Of a stretch of DNA of 64,000 nucleotides, positions 49,648 to 60,062 are shown piece by piece. A program made the translations under genes and the position numbers. The DNA comes from Bacteroidia bacterium (GTDB lineage: Bacteria > Bacteroidota > Bacteroidia > Flavobacteriales_D > Parvicellaceae). Each line of letters opens with the position of its first letter. Within the stretch, counting starts at the first letter, position 1. The stretch spans positions 1 through 64,000 of the forward strand of contig JAUHZI010000001.1 of the NCBI GenBank assembly GCA_030426105.1, written 5' to 3'. The notes beneath the pieces were generated by a model. It was not told the DNA's origin and did no database searches. It was given only the letters and a program-made list of their open reading frames with translations.

Positions 49648-51072
49648 TTAGTCTATTGAACTTAGTTTTAACATATTTGTACTACCTAACTCTTCGATAG
49701 GCATACTCGCCGTATTGATAATTAAATCTCCTTGTGCTAAATATCCCTCCTTTTTTAACATGTATTTGATGTCCTCAATAGTATGATCAGTACTTACCAT
49801 TTTATCGTAAAAAAATGTCTTTACTCCCCAAACTAAACTTAAGGTCGTCAATAACTTCTTATTTCCAGAGTAAACAAAGATTCTTGCTTTAGGTCTTTGG
49901 CTTGATATTTTGAAAGCTGTATAACCAGAGTTTGTCATTGTTACAATTGCTTTAGCTCCTACTCTCTTCGATAAACGGCACGCATCAAAACAAATAGAAT
50001 CGGTGATAAAACGTGTTTGGTTTTTGACTGGCTCAATATCTTTTGAATATAGTTCTTCATATTGATCTTCAATGCGCATAATAATTTTGTTCATTGCATC
50101 AATAACGGCTCTTGGGTGTTTTCCTACTGATGTTTCACCACTAAGCATTACAGCATCAGCTCCATCCATTACCGCATTAGCAACATCGTTTACCTCTGCA
50201 CGTGTTGGCGAAATATTTTCAATCATGCTTTCCATCATTTGCGTAGCAACAATTACTGGCTTAGCATGTTCAATTGATTTGTTGATAATTTGTTTTTGAA
50301 TCAAAGGGACATTTTCCATAGGAATTTCTACTCCTAAATCTCCTCTTGCGACCATAATACCATCTGTCTGTTTGATGATATCATCTAAATCATCTATTGC
50401 TTCAGGCTTTTCAATCTTGGCGATTACTCGAGTTGACTTCCCTGAGTTTTTAATCAAATGTTTCAATTCTATAATATCTCTTGCTGAACGAACAAATGAT
50501 AATGCCACCCAATCAATATCATATTGTAATGCTAACTCTAAATCTTTTCTATCTTTAGCTGTTAAACTTGGCTGAGAAATAGAGGTATTGGGTAAATTCA
50601 CTCCTTTTTTAGAAGATAATATCCCCCCATGTAACACTTTTAACACTACCTCATCTTTATAGTTAGAAGAGACTACTTCAAGCACCAACTTACCGTCATC
50701 GACCAACACTTTTTCTCCTGCTTTTACATCTTGAGGAAAAGTTTCATAAGTTATTGATACCTTTTTTGCTGTACCTTCAACCTTTTGAGTTGTCATTATC
50801 AATTCTTTCCCCTCAACCAATTCAACGCCATTATCTTTTACCGTTCCAACTCTAATTTTTGGTCCCTGTAAATCTGCTAGAATAGCTATTGGATAATTGA
50901 TTTCAGATATAATCTCACGAATGGTCTTAATCACTTTTATGTGATCTTCATGAGAGCCGTGAGAAAAATTCAATCGACAAACATCAACACCTTCTTGAAT
51001 TAAGTTCTTTAGCATTTCTTTGCTAGAAGATGCTGGACCAATAGTCGCAACGACTTTTGTTCTTCTTTTCAT
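49648..51072 (-). CDS. pyk: Pyruvate kinase
   Basis: TKVVATIGPASSS, VCRLNFSHGSHEDH, GIMVARGDLGVEIP, PVIVATQMMESM, DAVMLSGETSVGKHP. Confidence 0.97.
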   Translation of the reverse strand: MKRRTKVVATIGPASSSKEMLKNLIQEGVDVCRLNFSHGSHEDHIKVIKTIREIISEINYPIAILADLQGPKIRVGTVKDNGVELVEGKELIMTTQKVEGTAKKVSITYETFPQDVKAGEKVLVDDGKLVLEVVSSNYKDEVVLKVLHGGILSSKKGVNLPNTSISQPSLTAKDRKDLELALQYDIDWVALSFVRSARDIIELKHLIKNSGKSTRVIAKIEKPEAIDDLDDIIKQTDGIMVARGDLGVEIPMENVPLIQKQIINKSIEHAKPVIVATQMMESMIENISPTRAEVNDVANAVMDGADAVMLSGETSVGKHPRAVIDAMNKIIMRIEDQYEELYSKDIEPVKNQTRFITDSICFDACRLSKRVGAKAIVTMTNSGYTAFKISSQRPKARIFVYSGNKKLLTTLSLVWGVKTFFYDKMVSTDHTIEDIKYMLKKEGYLAQGDLIINTASMPIEELGSTNMLKLSSID

Positions 51073-51191
51073 GATTGTTTATTTTGAGTGTAGTAGTGTA
51101 TGCAAAAACGCATCCCAACAAATATAACCAATGGTTTTTGTTATCTCATTAATTTAATGTAAAAAATACACTTCTGTTTTTGAAAACCTTG

Positions 51192-51608
51192 TTAAAAAAT
51201 GAGGTTTTCTTTAGATTTTAATTGAGAGACCTCGATTGTAAAAGCTGTTAAAACAAAGCTTATTCTTTTTAATTTAGCTACTGCCTCTGCTGAAGAAATA
51301 ATGTCATCTCCTTTTATCAACAACAGATAATCAGCATGTTTCTGCTCAGGAATTAAGTATCCTGACTTACTTCTATTCGCTATTAAATGAACTTCTTGTT
51401 CAGTATCGAAATCAACTTTAGAAAATAAAGTATGTCTACTATGACGATTACTTTTCTTGTGAAATACCTCTATAACTTTCTCTTCTTTTGAAAGTGCTAA
51501 TGAAAGCGAATGATTAACTCCCCAACAAACACGATAATCTTTTTCATGGCAGCTAATTCCAACCAGTTGAAAATCATATTCAAAATCATCTTCTAAAAGA
51601 TACTTCAT
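51192..51608 (-). CDS. IPExxxVDY family protein
   Basis: YLIPEQKHADYLLLIKG; location next to pyk. Confidence 0.85.
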   Translation of the reverse strand: MKYLLEDDFEYDFQLVGISCHEKDYRVCWGVNHSLSLALSKEEKVIEVFHKKSNRHSRHTLFSKVDFDTEQEVHLIANRSKSGYLIPEQKHADYLLLIKGDDIISSAEAVAKLKRISFVLTAFTIEVSQLKSKENLIF

Positions 51609-51670
51609 TGCTTATCTAACCGAGTTATAACTAGGTCTAAAGCACGATACGCTCTAGACCTAATTAAATC

Positions 51671-54124
51671 TTACTCAAATTCAATTGTCATTTCTACTCT
51701 CCTGTTTTTCTGTTTACCAGCAGCTGTTTTATTATCTGCTATTGGCTGTGTTTCGCCAAATCCTTCTACAGTAAAACGCTTTTCATCAATCCCTTTTGCT
51801 TTTAAATAATTAGCTACAGCTTGGGCTCTGTTTTTTGATAATTTCAAATTAGAAGAGGCACTACCATCACTATCAGTATGCCCTGATATTTTTAACTTCC
51901 AAGTTGGCTTCTTTTCAAGCAACTCTGCTAATGCCTGTAATGAAGGATATGAAATATCCTTGATTATAGCTTTTGCTGATTCAAACTCTAAGTTATCGAA
52001 TGCAGTATTTAGAATTTCTTGTTCTTCTTTTTTGATTTCTGGACACCCATCATTTTCAACAAGACCTGGTGTAGTCGGACACTTATCTTTATCGTCAGGG
52101 ACACCATCTGAATCTGCATCATCTAAAGGACAACCGTCTTTTTCTCTTAATCCTGGAGTTGAAGGGCATTTATCTACATTATCCTTCACACCATCATTAT
52201 CTCGATCACCCCATGGACATCCATTATTTTCTTTATCCCCAGCCTCAAGCGGACAAGCATCCTTATGATCAGGAATATTGTCAGCATCTGAATCTGGACA
52301 TCCGTTCATGTCTTTAGACCCTACTTTTTCTGGACATTCATCTTCACTATCTTGAATTCCATCTCCATCTGTATCTGGGCATCCTTTAAATGCTTCAATA
52401 CCTTTCACATCTGGGCAAGCATCATCTTTATCTATAATACCGTCTTCATCTTTATCTGGACAACCTCCATTTTCGACACTTCCTTTTTCAGTAGGGCAAG
52501 CATCTTTACTATCTTTAACCCCATCTAAATCAGTATCTGGGCAACCTTTAAACATAGGTACTCCTGCCTGACTAGGACATAAGTCTTTATTATCTGGAAT
52601 ACTATCTTTATCAGTATCTGGACAACCGTTAAACACTGGCAAGCCTGCTACTTCTGGGCAATCATCTTTTTTGTCTTTAATCCCATCACCATCTTTATCT
52701 TTATTTTTTCGCCCAAATGTTAAATTAATCCCTGTTCTTACATGTATGTTCTTTGCGTTATATGGGTATGGAATAGCATCTCCATCTAAAGTAATATTCG
52801 CTAAACGAGCGGCCATAATATTGTCGGTTACGATATAAAACTGAAAGAACCCTAGGTTTAAGCTCATCCCCAATCCAAGATTATTATACCCTCTATTGGT
52901 CATAGAGTATGATGTTGTAGCTTGTAATACTTTACCCAAATTTTGGGTATAAGACAACGTTAATGAAGGTCTGATGCTTCCTTTAAACAGCTCTCCATGT
53001 AGCAATGCGCCTGCTCTACCACTAAACTTTTTTGTTTCATACAGTTTGTATGAACCACTCAAATAAAAACGGCTCAACAAGGATGTTGTATAAGCATCTG
53101 TATTATCAGACACAGCGAAAGCATCTTCTACCTCCTGTTGTAATTGCTCATAAGCTGCATCAATAGAATCTTGTTGTAGTGAGTCTGCTGTAAAAATAGC
53201 ATTAGAAAAATCTACTCCTCTAAACACAAAACTTCCATCGTTAGAAACAATATTTTTATTATCATTTTTCCATCTAATAAATCCTAAGTCAACTACACTA
53301 GCAGCCACAGTTATCTTATCAGATAGTTCATATGACGCTCCTAAATCGATTCCTAACCCTCTATTTTTTCGTTTTAAGGCATAGTCGGTAAACTCCTCGT
53401 TTTCTATATCCGTATTATTATCTATAGTATCTGTTAAAGAATATAACCCAGAAGTATTTACTGCAAACTGACCATTAATTGTCCAATCAAACGTTTCTGA
53501 ATCTGTTTGCCATGTAATGTCACTTTGCTTAGTATGTATATTTTCCATTCCATATAAGTACTTCAATTTACCTCCTACATTTAACTTATCGTTCCATGCT
53601 CTCTGAAAACCAAGCGCATATTCTCTATAATGGTTTAATTCTATTCCAAAACCAGAAAAATCTAAGGTTCCATTTTCTAACTCAGGACTAGCGTTTCCTG
53701 TAAATGGAAAACGCAACATATCTCCTGGCAATGTTAATCTAGAAAATGTATTTTCTGTGACGTTAAAACTGAAATAATTCTTTTTAACAGCAAATCCAAA
53801 GTGTAAAATATCGTATTTATTTGAAAGGCTAATATGATTTTTCTTCTTCCACATTTCTTTCAGATGATCCACTCTTAATGTGGTGGTGCTTCCATTAACT
53901 TCAAACGCATCTTTTGGGGTAAAGACATGGTTATAATGATTAAGATAAAAGGAAGAAATACCTGGAAAACCGATATTAATTCTAGCTTGAGGTCTCAATG
54001 CTGGATTTACATACTGAATTTGCTGAACATTATCCAGGTTCATCAATGTTAAATCTTGCTGTGCAACTCCTAATAGGGTAATAGAAGTTAATATAATCAG
54101 GAATATATTTTTGAAATGTAACAT
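51671..54124 (-). CDS. PorP/SprF-family outer-membrane protein fused to thrombospondin type 3 repeats and OmpA C-terminal domain
   Basis: N-terminal QYVNPALRPQARINIGFPGISSFYLNHYN...; DxDxDGxxDxxDxCP repeats; C-terminal ISGHTDSDGSASSNLKLSKNRAQAVANYL. Confidence 0.88.
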   Translation of the reverse strand: MLHFKNIFLIILTSITLLGVAQQDLTLMNLDNVQQIQYVNPALRPQARINIGFPGISSFYLNHYNHVFTPKDAFEVNGSTTTLRVDHLKEMWKKKNHISLSNKYDILHFGFAVKKNYFSFNVTENTFSRLTLPGDMLRFPFTGNASPELENGTLDFSGFGIELNHYREYALGFQRAWNDKLNVGGKLKYLYGMENIHTKQSDITWQTDSETFDWTINGQFAVNTSGLYSLTDTIDNNTDIENEEFTDYALKRKNRGLGIDLGASYELSDKITVAASVVDLGFIRWKNDNKNIVSNDGSFVFRGVDFSNAIFTADSLQQDSIDAAYEQLQQEVEDAFAVSDNTDAYTTSLLSRFYLSGSYKLYETKKFSGRAGALLHGELFKGSIRPSLTLSYTQNLGKVLQATTSYSMTNRGYNNLGLGMSLNLGFFQFYIVTDNIMAARLANITLDGDAIPYPYNAKNIHVRTGINLTFGRKNKDKDGDGIKDKKDDCPEVAGLPVFNGCPDTDKDSIPDNKDLCPSQAGVPMFKGCPDTDLDGVKDSKDACPTEKGSVENGGCPDKDEDGIIDKDDACPDVKGIEAFKGCPDTDGDGIQDSEDECPEKVGSKDMNGCPDSDADNIPDHKDACPLEAGDKENNGCPWGDRDNDGVKDNVDKCPSTPGLREKDGCPLDDADSDGVPDDKDKCPTTPGLVENDGCPEIKKEEQEILNTAFDNLEFESAKAIIKDISYPSLQALAELLEKKPTWKLKISGHTDSDGSASSNLKLSKNRAQAVANYLKAKGIDEKRFTVEGFGETQPIADNKTAAGKQKNRRVEMTIEFE
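52040..52705 (-). repeat. About eight thrombospondin type 3 Ca-binding repeats
   Basis: GCPDTDKDSIPDNKDLCPSQAGVPMFKGCPDTDLDGVKDSKDACP... periodic repeats. Confidence 0.85.
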
Positions 54125-54171
54125 ATAGTTATTCTTATGTTCTTAATATTTTATAAATGTTTACAATAATG

Positions 54172-55854
54172 TTAATCTTCTAAATCGATATTAAAATCAA
54201 CTTTTGCTGAAACTTTGATATCAACATTATATTCAGGGAAAATTTTGACATTCTGACCAGAGTAAGCATCATTGGTCAACCCTCTTGTTTTATAAATTAA
54301 CTTTTTTGCATTTCCGTTAATTAACTTTTTAATTAATTCTTGAGAAACGACTACATCTGTAATTGTTCTTGTTGATTGTGTTACTTTTCCATGATTAGGA
54401 TCAGTTAATGGTAGAGAAAAATCAACAATTCCATGCTCAAACACATTTTCTATACCTCCTGGGACATTGAACAACGAGTCAATAACCACAAAATTGGTAT
54501 CGGCAAAGTACAATTGTAAACCTGCATCAATAGGTAATCCATTATCAACAACAATTCTCAACAACGCCTGCTCAACGTCTTCGACAGTGATATTAGAAGA
54601 ACTGTCTATTCCTAAAGCATCAGCAACATCTAAATCTGTTGTATCGGCTAATGTAAAATTACGAGCCCAACCAAAAATTGGCAATACAACCTCAGCTTCA
54701 CACCAAACTAAAGCATCTCCTAAAACAAAGTTATTGGCAAATCCAGATGGGTTAGATGTTGCAGAGGAAGTATAAACGATTTCTCCTGGGCCTTCATCTA
54801 AAACATCTGTTAAAGTTGGTGAAGTATTATTGTTATCAATAGTATGATAAGTTAAAGTTGTATCTCCTGGATTATTCGCTCTTGTTATTAAAGGTAAACT
54901 TGTTAACCCTGGTCCTCCTAAATTAATGTTTGTACTATTGTCTGGAGCAAAAACAGCTGAAAATTGAGTTTGCACTTCTAGTCCAGCTGTATTTCCAATA
55001 ATCAAGTGAATTCGTGGATCTTCAAAATGAACTTGCCCACCAGCTAAATCATCGAACAAAGTAATGTTAGATGTATCTTGGTTTAAAATATTAGTCACTT
55101 GTCCTAAATACCCCCATATTGCATCAAAAGCATTCACATCAAGTTGCATATCCAATGTCATTTGCTCAGTACCAGTAATTGGATTCCCGCTACTAGTCAC
55201 TTGGAAGTTAACCGTAACATTAAATGAATTGTTGGTCATACCTCCATTTGTTAAGTCAATAGTATATCCACTTAAATCAATATTTGCATTATCCAAAACA
55301 GGAGTACTTCCTGCATAGTTAACATTTAATGTTTGTTGCAAAGGCGTTCCATTTAAGGTCAAACTTGGGATTGTAAGATTTACAGTTGCTGAATGCATAA
55401 AATCAGAACTTAAATCAATAGCCAAACTTCCTGTTTGAATAATTACACTATCTAATTGAGCTCCATTAGCTACATTAAAAGTAATTGCTGACTGTTGACT
55501 ATAATTTGTTGTAAAGCCTGCTCCACCTCCAATCAGGGCCGTCTGATTTGAAACTGGCATACTATAAGCAGTGCTATAATTTTGTGTTGGAATTTGAATT
55601 ACATCATTTGCTGACAATTCAAAAATTCGATCGCGATATACAATTTCAAATAGATTGGAGTTATCATTATAAACAAAATTATTGACATCAAACTCTCGTT
55701 CAATATCTCCTAAGTTCAAATTTGCATAACCTATTGGCAATGCAAAACTTGGATCCAAAACTGGGGCTTTTAGATTATCTAAAGCAATCTCTTTCTTTTT
55801 ACACCCTCCTATAATTAAAGAAAATGCAGTCAAGACAAAAACTATTTTTTTCAT
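54172..55854 (-). CDS. Hypothetical large secreted lipoprotein
   Basis: LTAFSLIIGGCKKK lipobox; beta-rich 560 aa, next to PorP-OmpA gene. Confidence 0.7.
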   Translation of the reverse strand: MKKIVFVLTAFSLIIGGCKKKEIALDNLKAPVLDPSFALPIGYANLNLGDIEREFDVNNFVYNDNSNLFEIVYRDRIFELSANDVIQIPTQNYSTAYSMPVSNQTALIGGGAGFTTNYSQQSAITFNVANGAQLDSVIIQTGSLAIDLSSDFMHSATVNLTIPSLTLNGTPLQQTLNVNYAGSTPVLDNANIDLSGYTIDLTNGGMTNNSFNVTVNFQVTSSGNPITGTEQMTLDMQLDVNAFDAIWGYLGQVTNILNQDTSNITLFDDLAGGQVHFEDPRIHLIIGNTAGLEVQTQFSAVFAPDNSTNINLGGPGLTSLPLITRANNPGDTTLTYHTIDNNNTSPTLTDVLDEGPGEIVYTSSATSNPSGFANNFVLGDALVWCEAEVVLPIFGWARNFTLADTTDLDVADALGIDSSSNITVEDVEQALLRIVVDNGLPIDAGLQLYFADTNFVVIDSLFNVPGGIENVFEHGIVDFSLPLTDPNHGKVTQSTRTITDVVVSQELIKKLINGNAKKLIYKTRGLTNDAYSGQNVKIFPEYNVDIKVSAKVDFNIDLED

Positions 55855-55914
55855 AGAAGTCTATTTTATTTTAAATACGAATATAGTGTATTTCAACAAT
55901 TTATGAATTACACA

Positions 55915-56421
55915 TTATTTTTTGATATATTTCTTTATGCTGAAACTGTGTTGATTTTTTTCATCTTTAAGGTGTGTAATCAATGTTTCTTCGCTCCATT
56001 CATCTCTGTTAAAATTGGGAAAGAATGTATCTCCATCAAACGTCTCATGAACATGGGTAATATACATTTGATTCACTAAATTATTCTCCATCACATACTT
56101 ATATATCTGACCTCCACCAATTACAAAACATTCCTTTTCTCCTTGTTGTTTTGCTATTTCAAATGCTTTTTCAATAGAATCAACAACAACAATATCTTCT
56201 TCACTATAATTTTTTTGACGTGTTACAACAATATTAACGCGTGCTCGTAGAGGCCTATACTTTGGCGGAATTGATTCATAGTTTTTTCTACCAGTAACGA
56301 TGTGGTGATTCAATGTTGTTGATTTGAAAAAAGCCATATCCTTAGGCAAATGCCAAATCAAATCATTGTCTTTACCAATTACATTATTTTCTGCAACTGC
56401 TACAATTAAAGAAACTATCAT
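55915..56421 (-). CDS. folA: Dihydrofolate reductase
   Basis: [38 protein letters not shown]. Confidence 0.96.
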   Translation of the reverse strand: MIVSLIVAVAENNVIGKDNDLIWHLPKDMAFFKSTTLNHHIVTGRKNYESIPPKYRPLRARVNIVVTRQKNYSEEDIVVVDSIEKAFEIAKQQGEKECFVIGGGQIYKYVMENNLVNQMYITHVHETFDGDTFFPNFNRDEWSEETLITHLKDEKNQHSFSIKKYIKK

Positions 56422-57242
56422 ATTGAAACGGCTGCTTTAATATGTGGATCAGGATCGTAACCTACTAATTCAAAGTCCTCAAACTTAAAATCAAAAATGT
56501 TTTTCACATCTGGATTAATTTTCATTTGTGGCAATTGTTTAGGGGTTCTCTTTAACTGAATTTTAGCTTGCTCTATATGGTTATTATACAAATGAACATC
56601 TCCAAAAGTATGAACAAAATCACCTGGCTCTAAATCACAAACTTGCGCAATCATCATTGTAAGCAATGCATAAGAGGCTATATTAAATGGCACTCCTAAA
56701 AAAGTATCTGCACTTCTTTGATATAATTGACATGAAAGTTTTCCATCAGCAACATAAAATTGAAAAAAGGCATGACAAGGAGGTAAAGCTGCTTTTCCAT
56801 TTTTCACATTCTCAGCAAATGAAACACCACCTTCTGGTAATACACTTGGATTCCAAGCCGACACTAACATCCTTCTACTATTAGGGTTATTTTTAATGGT
56901 ATTGACAACCTCTTGTATTTGGTCCAAATCTTCACTATTCCAATTTCTCCATTGGTGCCCATATACAGGTCCTAAATCACCATTTTCATCAGCCCACTCA
57001 TCCCAAATTCTCACACCATTTTCTTTTAGGTATTTAATATTAGTTTCACCCTTTAGAAACCAAAGCAACTCATGTATAATAGATTTTAAATGCAATTTCT
57101 TTGTCGTTAAAACAGGGAACCCCTCTGATAAATCGAAGCGCATTTGATAGCCAAAACAGCTGATTGTACCTGTACCAGTTCTATCACCTTTAGCTGTTCC
57201 ATTTTCTAATATATGGTCTAATAAATCTAAATATTGTTGCAT
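56418..57242 (-). CDS. thyA: Thymidylate synthase
   Basis: [57 protein letters not shown]; 4-nt overlap with folA. Confidence 0.97.
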   Translation of the reverse strand: MQQYLDLLDHILENGTAKGDRTGTGTISCFGYQMRFDLSEGFPVLTTKKLHLKSIIHELLWFLKGETNIKYLKENGVRIWDEWADENGDLGPVYGHQWRNWNSEDLDQIQEVVNTIKNNPNSRRMLVSAWNPSVLPEGGVSFAENVKNGKAALPPCHAFFQFYVADGKLSCQLYQRSADTFLGVPFNIASYALLTMMIAQVCDLEPGDFVHTFGDVHLYNNHIEQAKIQLKRTPKQLPQMKINPDVKNIFDFKFEDFELVGYDPDPHIKAAVSI

Positions 57243-57350
57243 GGTCTTATTTCTATTTTCGAGTGCTAAGGTAACACCATTTTAACAATTATTGAACTTG
57301 TTTAAATAAGAGATTTCAATTACCTTTAATAAAAAATCAATTTCATTAAA

Positions 57351-57890
57351 ATGACAAAAGCGATTCTCTGTCTCATTTTTACTACTTTACTCCTAAATGT
57401 TTCTGCTCAAAACATTCGATTTGATTTAATTCAAAAAGCTTTAAATGCTCCAGAATTTGTAGTCCAAGTTAACAAGCAAACTGCTTTTAATGAGACCAAA
57501 TCCTTAACTATTTATCTTGACAGTAGTTTAATTTTTGACAAGCAATATCATTTTAACAATAAAAAATTAGAATATTATGATATTAATGACCCAGTAAATA
57601 GGATGTCTCCGTCATATAATTTTATATTTAACAAACTAAGCTTTGGAGAGCAAAAAGCTCATATTGGCTTTACTTTTTATCCTAACTGGATAATCAGGCA
57701 TAACGAGAAGGAATTTCCTAGCTATAATAACAGCACAGTAATGAAGGTCTATTGTGTTTTAGAAAAAAAAACAGACACATGGATTATCCAAAACACTACC
57801 ATCACTGATATCTATTTTCCTAATTGGATGTATGAGAAAGGCTCAGGCTTTGATTACATCAGCAATCACTATATTCCTTTAAAACAATAG
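57351..57890 (+). CDS. Hypothetical secreted protein
   Basis: Signal peptide; 179 aa. Confidence 0.65.
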   Translation: MTKAILCLIFTTLLLNVSAQNIRFDLIQKALNAPEFVVQVNKQTAFNETKSLTIYLDSSLIFDKQYHFNNKKLEYYDINDPVNRMSPSYNFIFNKLSFGEQKAHIGFTFYPNWIIRHNEKEFPSYNNSTVMKVYCVLEKKTDTWIIQNTTITDIYFPNWMYEKGSGFDYISNHYIPLKQ

Positions 57891-57987
57891 AAAGCCAACC
57901 AATGGGATAATTCACACAAATTTGCATTAAAAATGACCATTTAAATAAAAAAATCTACCATAATGTTATTATGCTAAAACTAGTAAT

Positions 57988-57995
57988 TAGGTTTG
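57988..57995 (+). promoter_or_regulatory. Candidate -7 element TAGGTTTG
   Basis: TAnnTTTG 24 nt upstream of ATG 58019. Confidence 0.5.
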
Positions 57996-58018
57996 TCGAA
58001 AGATAACTTTAAAACTAG

Positions 58019-58948
58019 ATGAATTATAACATAGCGACTTTTTTTCTTTTCCTTACGCTTTTTGGTAACTATTCTTATGCCGAAGAAGTTTCTGACTCAA
58101 CATTTTCTGTAGATGAAATGGAGGAGTTATTACTTCTTCAAAACTACTACGACAGCCTAGAGGCTACATTAATTTATGAATATGGAGAAGTAGACCTAAA
58201 AAATGGCGTTGCTAAACTTATTGTTCCTAAAGGGTTTAAATACCTAAACGGTAAAGACAGTGAAATGATTCTCACAGACATATGGGGTAATCCACCAAGC
58301 AATTTCCAAGACCGATCATTAGGGTTAATATTTCCTGAAAACACATCTCCATTTATTGATTCTAGTTATGCTATAAACATTACCTACACTGAAGATGGGT
58401 ATGTAAATGATGAGGATGCTAAAAGCATTGATTACGATGAACTTCTATCTACAATGCAAGAAGATTGTATAAACGAAAACCCTTATCGTAAAGAGCGCGG
58501 GTATGAAGCCATATATTTGATAGGTTGGGCTTCTCCCCCTTTTTACGACGAAGAAAACAAAAAGCTGCATTGGGCAAAAGAATTGCAGTTTGGCGATTAC
58601 GAAGATCATACTCTAAATTATAACATTCGAATTCTGGGACGAAAAGGCTACTTACAACTCAATGTGATTGGGAACATGAACGTATTAGGGGAGGTCACTA
58701 GAGATAACGATATCATTTTAAACAGTGTCAATTTTACCGAAGGAAATCAATACGATGACTTTAACCCTGATTATGACAAGGTAGCTGCATATGGCATAGG
58801 AGCTTTAATTGCTGGAAAAGCTATCGCCAAAGTTGGAGTTTTTGCTAAACTTGGTATTCTTTTGGCTAAGTTTTGGAAAATTATAGCTGTTGGTTTTGTT
58901 GGTTTATTAGCTGGTATAAAAAAGATTTTTAGCAAAAAGGACTCCTAG
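58019..58948 (+). CDS. DUF2167 domain membrane protein
   Basis: AKLIVPKGFKYLNGKDSEMILTDIWGNPP; YEAIYLIGWASPPFYDEENKKLHWAKEL; C-terminal TM segments. Confidence 0.88.
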   Translation: MNYNIATFFLFLTLFGNYSYAEEVSDSTFSVDEMEELLLLQNYYDSLEATLIYEYGEVDLKNGVAKLIVPKGFKYLNGKDSEMILTDIWGNPPSNFQDRSLGLIFPENTSPFIDSSYAINITYTEDGYVNDEDAKSIDYDELLSTMQEDCINENPYRKERGYEAIYLIGWASPPFYDEENKKLHWAKELQFGDYEDHTLNYNIRILGRKGYLQLNVIGNMNVLGEVTRDNDIILNSVNFTEGNQYDDFNPDYDKVAAYGIGALIAGKAIAKVGVFAKLGILLAKFWKIIAVGFVGLLAGIKKIFSKKDS

Positions 58949-59021
58949 ATATTTTACATAAGATTATTTCAAATTTCTAAAATAGTATTTATATTCGGTC
59001 TGAATAGCTTAGATCAAAGAC

Positions 59022-59900
59022 ATGAATATCGCCATACTTTCTAGAGATGCTAATATATATTCCACTTATCGTTTAATCCAAGAAGGAAGAGAGCGTGGGC
59101 ATAAAATGTTTGTAATCGACCATACACAATGCTGTATGGTTGTAGAGAATAACCGTCCAAAAATCTATTTTCAAGATTTAAAAATCAAAGATATAGATGT
59201 CATTATTCCTAGGATTGGAGCTAATGTAACAGCTATTGGAGCTAATGTAATCCATCAATTTGAAAGTATGGGAGTGCCCTCAACACTTCCTTCTTCTAGT
59301 TTACTAAACTCTAGAAACAAAATTAAGTCGTTACAACTATTATCTAGTCAAAACATAGGCATTCCAAATACCTGTTTTATTAATAAACTTACGAACTTAA
59401 AAACAATTGAAAAAACACTCGGAGCTCCTCCATGGATAATCAAAATACCAGAAGGAACCCAAGGAATAGGGGTAATTTTATCTGACACTTTAGATGCTGC
59501 TGAATCGACCATTGAAGCCTTAACTAAGCTAAATTCCAAAGTAATTGTTCAAGAATTCATCAAGGAAAGTAAAGCTACAGATATTAGAGTATTTGTTGTT
59601 AATGGTAAAATATTGGGAGCGATGAAACGTTCTGCTAACACAGGATTTCGTTCAAATTTACACCGAGGCGCAACTGGTGTTCCCGTTTCTCTAACTGTTA
59701 AAGAACAACGTATAGCACTTGATGCGGTTAAAGCTTTAGGGCTAAACATTGCAGGAGTAGACCTTCTACAGAGCAGAAAAGGTCCATTAATTATGGAAGT
59801 AAATTCTTCACCGGGGCTTGAAGGTATAGAACAAAACACCGTACATAATATTGCTAAAGAGATTATTTTAGCTGCTGAAACAATAGCAGCCCCTAAATAG
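59022..59900 (+). CDS. rimK: Ribosomal protein S6--L-glutamate ligase family ATP-grasp protein
   Basis: MNIAILSRDANIYSTYRLIQEGRERGH; IIPRIGANVT; VQEFIKESKATDIRVFVVNGKILGAMKR; MEVNSSPGLEGIE. Confidence 0.93.
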   Translation: MNIAILSRDANIYSTYRLIQEGRERGHKMFVIDHTQCCMVVENNRPKIYFQDLKIKDIDVIIPRIGANVTAIGANVIHQFESMGVPSTLPSSSLLNSRNKIKSLQLLSSQNIGIPNTCFINKLTNLKTIEKTLGAPPWIIKIPEGTQGIGVILSDTLDAAESTIEALTKLNSKVIVQEFIKESKATDIRVFVVNGKILGAMKRSANTGFRSNLHRGATGVPVSLTVKEQRIALDAVKALGLNIAGVDLLQSRKGPLIMEVNSSPGLEGIEQNTVHNIAKEIILAAETIAAPK

Positions 59901-60036
59901 ACATTATTCTTAACCAACCCCTTGTTTTCATACCTAAAAACAAAATAAAGACACTTTTTTACACAACCACCCCACACTTTTAACACCAAAACAAAATATT
60001 TCATATTAATTTAACATCAACCCCCTTCTGTTTTTA

Positions 60037-60044
60037 TATATTTG
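60037..60044 (+). promoter_or_regulatory. Candidate -7 element TATATTTG for glnN
   Basis: TAnnTTTG 18 nt upstream of ATG 60063; excludes TTG start at 60042. Confidence 0.5.
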
Positions 60045-60062
60045 CAAAAAAACACAATAAAA

